This document shows positions 43,963 through 51,281 of a stretch of DNA of 51,281 nucleotides, one piece after another. Origin of the DNA: Parcubacteria group bacterium Athens0714_16 (GTDB lineage: Bacteria; Patescibacteriota; Minisyncoccia; Phycocordibacterales; 21-14-all-36-13); the NCBI GenBank assembly GCA_007376805.1, contig VMGX01000003.1, positions 1-51,281 on the forward strand. The letters are read 5' to 3'. Positions within the stretch are counted from its first letter, which is position 1. Each line of letters starts with the position of its first letter. The position numbers and the translations under genes are program-made. The notes under the pieces are model-generated. The model saw nothing but the letters and a program-made list of their open reading frames with translations, was not told the origin of the DNA and did not search any database.

Positions 43963-46900
43963 TTATTCCTCTTCTTCGTTTCTAAATTCAGAAATATATT
44001 TTTGCATAGCATCTGACTTAGGACTACCTTTAAATCCTGTACCAGCTGGTATCAATCTACCAATTATCACATTTTCTTTAAGGCCAAGTAATTTATCTTC
44101 TGTGCCACGAACAGCCGAGTTAATAAGAATTCTTGTTGTGTGTTGGAATGATGCTGCTGACAAAAATCCGCCACGACTTAGAGCAACTTCTGTTATTCCC
44201 ATGATTAATGGAACTGCTTTTGCTTCTAATAGTCCGCCCTCTCTTGCAATATTATTTCTTTCATTTAATTCTGCAACACTAACAATATCACCATTTGAAA
44301 AATCAGTATCACCGTTGGTTTTTATTTTTACCCTTGAAAACATTTGTCTTATTATTACCTCAATATGTTTTCTCGATATTGATGCTCCCTGTAATTCATA
44401 TATCTTCCCAATTTCGTGAATTATGTAATCTTGTGTTAGTTCTCTTCCACCATATTTAAACATTTCTTTCAAGTCTGCAGATCCATCTGTAAGTGGTTGT
44501 CCTTTTATCACAACATCACCTTTTTTAACTAATGATGTTCTCATAAAGTTAACAACATATTCAATAATATCTTTCGTTCCTTTTTTATCTTCAACATCTG
44601 GGAAAACTTTTATTATCTTTCCTTTATCAGTGTCAACAACTTCCATAACTTCCCCACCTGTTTTACTTACAACGGCAGGGTTTTTTGGTATTCTACGTTC
44701 AAATACTTCTTCAACTCTTGGGAGGCCGGCCGTTATGTCACCACCAACAGAAGCTGTTCCTCCTGTGTGGAATGTTCTCATTGTAAGCTGTGTTCCTGGT
44801 TCGCCAATGGCCTGCGCGGCAATTGTTCCAACTGTTTCTCCAAGATCAATAAGCTTGTTGGTACCCAAATCAATACCGTAACATTTTCTACAAATACCTC
44901 TGAGTGTTTTACAGCCAAGTGGAGATCTTACATGAACTTCGCTTACTCCATTGTTTTCTACAACAACTGCATCTTCCACAGAAAGTAAGTGGCCTGTTTT
45001 AAATAGCACATTTCCTTTTCCATTTATTATGTCCTTTGAAACATATCTTCCTGCTATATTTTTTGATATGTGAACTTTAATCCCAGACAAACTTTCACCT
45101 CCTTTTATTAATATTGATTCTTTTGTCCCACAATCGTCTTCGGTAATAACAACATCTTGAGAAACATCAAATAATTTTCTAGTCAGATATCCTGCTTTTG
45201 CTGTGTTCAAAGCTGTATCCGTAAGACCTTTTCTTGAACCGTGTGTAGTGATGAAATATTCAATCGGTGTGTGCCCCTCCTTACTTGATGTGGTTATTGG
45301 GAAATCTATTGTTTCTCCTTTACTGTTATAAATCAGACCCTTCATTCCTGCCATAGCAGTAATCTGACTCAAAGAACCTCTTGCACCAGATTTCCACATG
45401 TCATAGACAGGACCTGTTTTATCCAAACTTTGTGAAATTATTTTTTCAACATCATTTTTTGCTTCATGCCATATTTCAATATTTTTTCTATATCTTTCAT
45501 CGTCTGACAAAAGTCCGTCATTGAAGTTTGATAAAACAACATCTGCTTTATTTTTAGCTTCATCAATTATTGCCTTTTTTTCTTCTGGAACTTTTATATC
45601 ATCAATGCCCCAAGTAATACCTGCTTGAGTCGCATATTTAAATCCTAGAGTTTTAATTCTGTCTAAAATTGAAGGTATTTTATCCATTTCATATCTATCC
45701 ATCAAATCGTCTATGAGTTTGTGCATCAGTCCTATGTTTACTTCTTCATTAACAAAAGAATAATCACTTGGTAATACACTGTTGAAAATTAATCTACCAA
45801 CAGAAGTTTCAAAAATTTTTCCTTCGAATTTTTCATATTTTTTATTTACCGTAGGTAAGATTTTTATTTTTGCTCTAAAATCAACAACGTCGTAATCATA
45901 TCCAGAAATAGCTTCATTTGGACTAGAGAAAATTTTTCCTTCCCCCTTCTTACCATCCATAAGTTTTGTCATCCAGAAACATCCTAAAATAATATCCAAC
46001 ATTTTTGCACTAACAACAGGTCTTCCGTTCCCTGGCTTTAACAAGTTTTTGTTTGAAGCCATAAATGTTTTTGCTTCAAATTGTGCTTCTTTTGATAACG
46101 GGATGTGGACAGCCATTTGGTCACCGTCGAAGTCAGCATTGAATGCCGTACAAACCAATGGGTGAACTTGAATAGCATTTCCTTCTATAAGAATTGGTCT
46201 AAATGCTTGTATACCTAACCTGTGTAATGTTGGTGCTCGGTTTAGAAGAACATATTTGTCTGCGATTATTTCTTCTAGAATTGCCCATACCTCAGGAATA
46301 CCATCGTCTATTAATTTATTTGCGCCCCTTATATTGTATGACAATTCATTTTCAAGCAATTTTGATATAACAAAAGGTCTGAAAAGTTCTAGTGCCATAT
46401 GTTTAGGAATACCACATTGATCCAAATTTAATTTTGGTCCAACAACGATAACGCTTCTTCCTGAGTAATCAACTCTTTTTCCCAAAAGATTTTGTCTAAA
46501 TAAACCTTGTTTACTTTTTAAGTTATCCGAAAGTGATTTCAATGGTCTTCTTTGTGATTGACTTGTGGCCATGTAGGAATTTTCTCTTTTTCTAATAGAG
46601 TTATCCAACAAAGCATCTACTGCTTCTTGTAAAATTCTTTTTTCATTTCTTAGAATTACAGCCGGTGCACTTATTTCTTGTAATTTTTTTAATCTATTAT
46701 TTCTATTTATAACTCTGCGATATAAATCATTAACATCAGATGTAGCATGTCTGCCTCCGTCCAATGCAACCATCGGTCTAAGTGCTGGTGGAAGAATAGG
46801 AATTCTTTTTAGAAACATCCATTCTGGTCTTGTTCTTGATTTTATTAAAGATTTTATCAAACTTAATCTTTTTATTATTTTTTCTCTTTCAAGTGCACCA

Positions 46901-47637
46901 ACTTTTTCAACTTGTTCTTCAAGTTTCTTTTGTAAATCATTTAAATTTAATTCTTTAAATACATCATATATAACTTCTGCGCCCGTGCCGGCCTCAAAAA
47001 GTGAGCCATATTTTAGTGAGAATTTATTGTATTCCGTATCATCAAGTATTTTTCCTTTTTGTATATTTTCAATTTCTCTTTTTGTAAGTATATATATATC
47101 TTTTAAACTATCTTTTGATTTTTGATCTTTTAGTGATTTTGTTTTCGATTTATATTCTGAATCCAAATCTCTTAAAATTTGCATTCTTTCTTCATCATTT
47201 ACAGATGTAATCATATAACCAGCAAAATAAATTACTTTTTCAAGATCAAATGCACTTACATCAAGAATAGTAGCCATTCGTGATGGAACGCCCTTCAAAA
47301 ACCAAATGTGAGAAACTGGTGTAGCAAGTTCTATGTGCCCCATTCTTTCTCTTCTTACAACAGATCTTGTTATCTCAACTCCACATTTTTCACAAACAAT
47401 ACCTTTATATCTTATACCTCTATATTTACCACAATAACATTCATAATCCTTTTCTGGACCGAATATTTTTTCATCAAACAAACCATTTTTTTCACTCCTT
47501 TGTGTTCTGTAGTTTATTGTTTCTGGTTTTGTAACTTCTCCAAATGACCAATCTAACATTCTTTCGGGAGACGCAAGTTTTATTCCAACTGTATCAAAAT
47601 CTGATACATTTATTGTTTTTTTGTTGTTGTTTATCAT
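43963..47637 (-). CDS. rpoC: RNA polymerase beta' subunit
   Basis: FNADFDGDQMAVHIPLS, CxCx zinc site YECYCGKYRGIRYKGIVCEKCGVEIT. Confidence 0.98.
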   Translation of the reverse strand: MINNNKKTINVSDFDTVGIKLASPERMLDWSFGEVTKPETINYRTQRSEKNGLFDEKIFGPEKDYECYCGKYRGIRYKGIVCEKCGVEITRSVVRRERMGHIELATPVSHIWFLKGVPSRMATILDVSAFDLEKVIYFAGYMITSVNDEERMQILRDLDSEYKSKTKSLKDQKSKDSLKDIYILTKREIENIQKGKILDDTEYNKFSLKYGSLFEAGTGAEVIYDVFKELNLNDLQKKLEEQVEKVGALEREKIIKRLSLIKSLIKSRTRPEWMFLKRIPILPPALRPMVALDGGRHATSDVNDLYRRVINRNNRLKKLQEISAPAVILRNEKRILQEAVDALLDNSIRKRENSYMATSQSQRRPLKSLSDNLKSKQGLFRQNLLGKRVDYSGRSVIVVGPKLNLDQCGIPKHMALELFRPFVISKLLENELSYNIRGANKLIDDGIPEVWAILEEIIADKYVLLNRAPTLHRLGIQAFRPILIEGNAIQVHPLVCTAFNADFDGDQMAVHIPLSKEAQFEAKTFMASNKNLLKPGNGRPVVSAKMLDIILGCFWMTKLMDGKKGEGKIFSSPNEAISGYDYDVVDFRAKIKILPTVNKKYEKFEGKIFETSVGRLIFNSVLPSDYSFVNEEVNIGLMHKLIDDLMDRYEMDKIPSILDRIKTLGFKYATQAGITWGIDDIKVPEEKKAIIDEAKNKADVVLSNFNDGLLSDDERYRKNIEIWHEAKNDVEKIISQSLDKTGPVYDMWKSGARGSLSQITAMAGMKGLIYNSKGETIDFPITTSSKEGHTPIEYFITTHGSRKGLTDTALNTAKAGYLTRKLFDVSQDVVITEDDCGTKESILIKGGESLSGIKVHISKNIAGRYVSKDIINGKGNVLFKTGHLLSVEDAVVVENNGVSEVHVRSPLGCKTLRGICRKCYGIDLGTNKLIDLGETVGTIAAQAIGEPGTQLTMRTFHTGGTASVGGDITAGLPRVEEVFERRIPKNPAVVSKTGGEVMEVVDTDKGKIIKVFPDVEDKKGTKDIIEYVVNFMRTSLVKKGDVVIKGQPLTDGSADLKEMFKYGGRELTQDYIIHEIGKIYELQGASISRKHIEVIIRQMFSRVKIKTNGDTDFSNGDIVSVAELNERNNIAREGGLLEAKAVPLIMGITEVALSRGGFLSAASFQHTTRILINSAVRGTEDKLLGLKENVIIGRLIPAGTGFKGSPKSDAMQKYISEFRNEEEE

Positions 47638-47673
47638 ATATTTTAAAATTTTAATTATAAGTTCAAAAAAACA

Positions 47674-50600
47674 TTAAAAGTTTTTTGATTTTGGTGGTTT
47701 AGAAACGCCCTTCAACTCAATATCTAGAGCAAGCGCTCTAAGATTATTTAGAAGAACATTAAAAGACGCTGGAATATTCATGTGTCTAATATCCCGACCT
47801 TTTATAATTGCATCGAATGCGCTTGAACGACCCATTATGTCGTCAGATTTAATTGTAAGTACTTCTCTGAGAGTATAAGCGGCACCATAACCAAGTAATG
47901 CCCATACTTCCATCTCTCCAAATCTTTGTCCTCCGTTTTGTGCTTTTCCTCCTAATGGTTGTTGATTTATTAAAGAATAAGGACCAATAGAACGCATGTG
48001 TATTTTGTCTTCAACCATGTGGTGCAATTTCATAACATACATGTAACCAATGGCTATATCTTGGTCAAATTTAACACCAGTTCTACCATCATATAATTTT
48101 ACTTTTCCATTTCTAGGATATCCTGCTTTTTCTAACTCATCTTTTATTTCATCATCTGTTGCTCCTGCAAATGGTGGAATAATTGCCTGATAATCCAAAG
48201 TTTTTGCTGCCAATCCTAAGTGTAATTCCAATATCTGTCCGAGGTTCATACGAGACGGAACACCCAATGGTGTAAGAATCATATCCACAGGAGTCCCATC
48301 TTCTGTGTATGGCATATCTTCTTCTGGCAATACTGTTGAAATAACACCCTTGTTTCCGTGTCTACCAGCCAACTTGTCTCCAACCGAAACATTTCTTAGT
48401 TGTGCTACTTCTATATAAATTTTTTTTATTATTCCTGACTCCAATGTATCACCGTTTTCTCTAGAAAATACTTTTACACCGATAACTCTTCCTCTCTTAC
48501 CGTTTTCTACTCTCAATGATGTGTCTTTAACATCCCTCGCCTTCTCACCAAATATTGATCTTAATAATCTTTCTTCTGGTGTAAGCTGTGTTTCGCCTTT
48601 TGGTGTAATTTTACCAACAAGAATATCCCCAGGGCGAACTTCTGCTCCAATTCTTACAATCCCATCTTCATCAAGATTTTTTAATTTAAATTCACTAACA
48701 TTTGGAATATCGTGAGTGGTTATTTCTGGGCCTAATTTTGTTTCTCTAACATTCACAGAAAACTCTTCAATGTGAATGCTCGTAAACTTACTATCTTTCA
48801 CAAGTTTTTCTGAAATAATTATTGCGTCTTCATAGTTTGCTCCAAACCATGTCATGAAAGCAACTTTTATATTTTGTCCCAATGCCAGCTGTCCATTTTC
48901 ACTAGTTGATGTATCTGCGAGAACACTATTTTTCTTTACTTTGTCATCCACACTAACACTTGGTCTTTGGTGGAAAACTGTAAATCCGTTAGTTCTTGAA
49001 AAATTAACAAGTTTGTAAGTTTTTTTCTTTCCTTCATTATTTTTTACTACAATATTTTTTGCATCTGCAGAAACTACAACACCCTCTTCTTCTGCAAGAA
49101 TCAATCTGCCCGTATCCTTTGCTGCTTTTTCTTCCATACCAGTCGCAACAACTGGTGCCTCAGGAATAATACAAGGGGTTGCTTGTTTTTGCATGTTGGA
49201 ACCCATCAGTGCTCTGTTTGCATCGTCATGTTCAAGAAAAGGAATAAGTGATGTTGCAACAGAAAATGCTTGTCTTGTGCAGACATCTATAAAATCAACT
49301 TTGTCTCTTTTAACAGAATCGGGTTTTCCATTAAATCTTACTTCTACTTCTTCGGGAATAATTGTCCCATCTTCTGAATATGGAATAGCAGCATGAGCAA
49401 TATAATGCCCGTCTTCTTCAAAGGCATTCATGTACGAAATTTCATCCGTAATTTTTCCGTTAACAACTTTTGCATATGGAGTTTCAATCATTCCAAAATC
49501 ATTAACTTTAGCAAATATAGCCAATCTAAGTATCAAGCCGATGTTAGGTCCTTCTGGTGTATGAATTGGACACAATCTTCCATAGTGTGATGGATGAACG
49601 TCACGAACTTCAAATCCAGCTCTTTCTCTTGTTAGACCTCCGGGACCAAGTGCTGAAAGTGTTCTTAGGTGTTCCATTTCTGTAAGAATATTTTCCTGTT
49701 GCATGAACTGAGAAAGCTGGTTCGTTGCAAAAAATTCTTTCAATCTTGCCTGAAGTGGTCTTGGACTTATGAAATTTGTAGGCAAGGTTGCATCGGTGTC
49801 TATTGTAGACATCTTGTCTTGTATATTTCTCTTCATCTGGGTTAAACCAACTCTCAACTTTTGTTGAAGTATTTCTCCTATAAACCTAACCCTTCTTGAA
49901 CCGAGGTGGTCAATATCATCTGGCATTGCATTTGGAGTTTCGTTTAATTTAACTATGTGAGATACGATTGTAGCAATATCATCCAATGTGATTGTTCTTA
50001 CAGCTATAGATTTTTTACCAACATCTTTCCCAAAGCGTTGATTGAAACGAAATCTACCAACTTCTGATATGTCATATCTTGTTTCGTTGAATATTCCATC
50101 AACATATTCTTTAGCGTTGTTTATAGAAACAATATCTCCTTCTCTTATTTTTTTGTAAACTTCAATATAAGAATCATCCACTGTTTTTGATGTATCTTTC
50201 GTTAGTGAAATCTCAATGTGTTTTAATGCTAATTCGTCTTTTTTAAATAAATCTTTTATTTGCTCATCTGAGCTGGCTCCCAAAACACGAAGAAGTGATG
50301 TTATTGGAAATTTTCTTTTTCTATCGATACGAACATAAATTACTCCTGTATTATCACTTTCTATTTCAACCCATACTCCTCGTGATGGAATAATTTTTGA
50401 ACCAAAATATTGTCTTCCTCTTAATATTTGAGACGTAAAAAGAATCCCGAAGGATCTTATAAGTTGTGGAACAATTACTCTCTCAACACCATTAATAATA
50501 AATGTTCCGTGGCTTGTCATCATAGGAAAATCTGCCAAGAATATTTCTTGTTCCTTTGAACTGTTGAATGTTTTGTTAGCTAATTTTACTTTTACACTTA

Positions 50601-50847
50601 GGGGTGCATCAAATGTTAATTTTTGTGTTTTTGCGTAATATTCATCATACTTTGGTTCACCAAGTTCAAAGCCAATAAACTCTAATTCAAATTTTTTACC
50701 CGAATAATCTTTAATTGGCGAAAATTCCTTAAATAATTCACTTAATCCACTCTTAATAACCCAGTTAAATGATTTTAGCTGGCTCTCTACAAGATTGGGT
50801 AGTGTTGTTAATGATTTTTTGTACCTGGAGAAGTATTTTTTATGCAT
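47674..50847 (-). CDS. rpoB: RNA polymerase beta subunit
   Basis: GPGGLTRERAGFEVRDVHPSHYGRLCPIHTPEGPNIGLI, GDKLAGRHGNKGVIS; start moved to 50847. Confidence 0.98.
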   Translation of the reverse strand: MHKKYFSRYKKSLTTLPNLVESQLKSFNWVIKSGLSELFKEFSPIKDYSGKKFELEFIGFELGEPKYDEYYAKTQKLTFDAPLSVKVKLANKTFNSSKEQEIFLADFPMMTSHGTFIINGVERVIVPQLIRSFGILFTSQILRGRQYFGSKIIPSRGVWVEIESDNTGVIYVRIDRKRKFPITSLLRVLGASSDEQIKDLFKKDELALKHIEISLTKDTSKTVDDSYIEVYKKIREGDIVSINNAKEYVDGIFNETRYDISEVGRFRFNQRFGKDVGKKSIAVRTITLDDIATIVSHIVKLNETPNAMPDDIDHLGSRRVRFIGEILQQKLRVGLTQMKRNIQDKMSTIDTDATLPTNFISPRPLQARLKEFFATNQLSQFMQQENILTEMEHLRTLSALGPGGLTRERAGFEVRDVHPSHYGRLCPIHTPEGPNIGLILRLAIFAKVNDFGMIETPYAKVVNGKITDEISYMNAFEEDGHYIAHAAIPYSEDGTIIPEEVEVRFNGKPDSVKRDKVDFIDVCTRQAFSVATSLIPFLEHDDANRALMGSNMQKQATPCIIPEAPVVATGMEEKAAKDTGRLILAEEEGVVVSADAKNIVVKNNEGKKKTYKLVNFSRTNGFTVFHQRPSVSVDDKVKKNSVLADTSTSENGQLALGQNIKVAFMTWFGANYEDAIIISEKLVKDSKFTSIHIEEFSVNVRETKLGPEITTHDIPNVSEFKLKNLDEDGIVRIGAEVRPGDILVGKITPKGETQLTPEERLLRSIFGEKARDVKDTSLRVENGKRGRVIGVKVFSRENGDTLESGIIKKIYIEVAQLRNVSVGDKLAGRHGNKGVISTVLPEEDMPYTEDGTPVDMILTPLGVPSRMNLGQILELHLGLAAKTLDYQAIIPPFAGATDDEIKDELEKAGYPRNGKVKLYDGRTGVKFDQDIAIGYMYVMKLHHMVEDKIHMRSIGPYSLINQQPLGGKAQNGGQRFGEMEVWALLGYGAAYTLREVLTIKSDDIMGRSSAFDAIIKGRDIRHMNIPASFNVLLNNLRALALDIELKGVSKPPKSKNF

Positions 50848-51007
50848 AGAAAATTTAATAAGACACCACAACACAACTGGTTGTGCCCAATAATTCTTAG
50901 ATTTTTAGGACTATTTTTATTATATTATTAAAAAGTTAGCCCACAATAATACAAAATATAAAAACGGAATTTCTCCAGAAACTCAATCATTCAAAATATA
51001 ACTCAAA

Positions 51008-51036
51008 AGTATATACAACCCCCCTTTCATTGTCAA
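51008..51036 (-). promoter_or_regulatory. predicted rpoBC promoter
   Basis: minus strand TTGACA - 17 nt - TATACT. Confidence 0.75.
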
Positions 51037-51056
51037 GAGTATTTATAGGTGCTTGT

Positions 51057-51097
51057 GGATAAGTGGAAAAGTCCTAAATGGACTTTTCCACTTATCC
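51057..51097. terminator. long perfect hairpin upstream of the rpoB promoter
   Basis: GGATAAGTGGAAAAGTCCtaaatGGACTTTTCCACTTATCC, 18-bp stem. Confidence 0.7.
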
Positions 51098-51165
51098 TTT
51101 ATTTTAGTAACTCGGTTACCAGAATAATTACTCGGTGGCTCCGCCACTAAATTGAGAAAAAATTA

Positions 51166-51281
51166 ATGAAAATTGTCGCTTAACGACAATTTTAAAAATA
51201 AGGATTAGAATCTAACACACTTTTTTAAAACCCCATTCAGGGATTTTAAAAAATAGGGATGAAAATTGTCGCTTGACGACA
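51166..51281. repeat. composite three-hairpin element, copy 2 (truncated by window end)
   Basis: ATGAAAATTGTCGCTTAACGACAATTTTAAAAATAAGGATTAGAATCTA...TTTTTTAAAACCCCattcaGGGATTTTAAAAAA...GATGAAAATTGTCGCTTGACGACA. Confidence 0.7.

Noticed and set aside
43963-47637. Intein or intron in rpoC/rpoB
   Set aside because: Both reading frames are continuous with canonical motifs and no homing endonuclease or splice motifs.

Overview
This 51.3 kb AT-rich window looks like a compact, core-gene-dense bacterial chromosome segment. I infer Patescibacteria/CPR-like from gene style, compactness and small secreted orphan proteins; no phylogeny was run. Recognisable loci: lysS, greA, an mreB-mreC-mreD-PBP2 cluster, proS, rseP, frr, holB-like, a second mreB, murA, priA, def+fmt, raiA/hpf, a DEAD-box helicase, typA, a cold-shock protein, two adjacent truB-family genes, hisS, engB, a DsbA-like gene, rpoD, dnaG, rpoC and rpoB. 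No CRISPR array, transposase or prophage module was seen. The strongest non-routine observations are: (1) a tRNA-Asn(GUU) gene whose anticodon is split by a 268-nt ORF-less group I intron, with a damaged copy of its 5' end just upstream; (2) a single ORF fusing peptide deformylase to methionyl-tRNA formyltransferase; (3) a PriA homolog that keeps all zinc-binding cysteines but has lost every helicase motif; (4) several families of dispersed palindromic elements, including three-way-junction palindromes (two in-frame inside rpoD), stop-codon-linked hairpins followed by CCATAAT, a composite three-hairpin element, a five-hairpin array, and hairpins fused to -35 boxes; (5) a candidate structured small RNA with its own promoter and terminator; (6) a tandemly duplicated structured leader before typA; (7) a cold-shock gene whose start codon abuts a 17-bp inverted repeat; (8) a Cys-rich tandem-repeat secreted protein. 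All calls come from reading sequence and the supplied ORF track; no database search or folding program was run.
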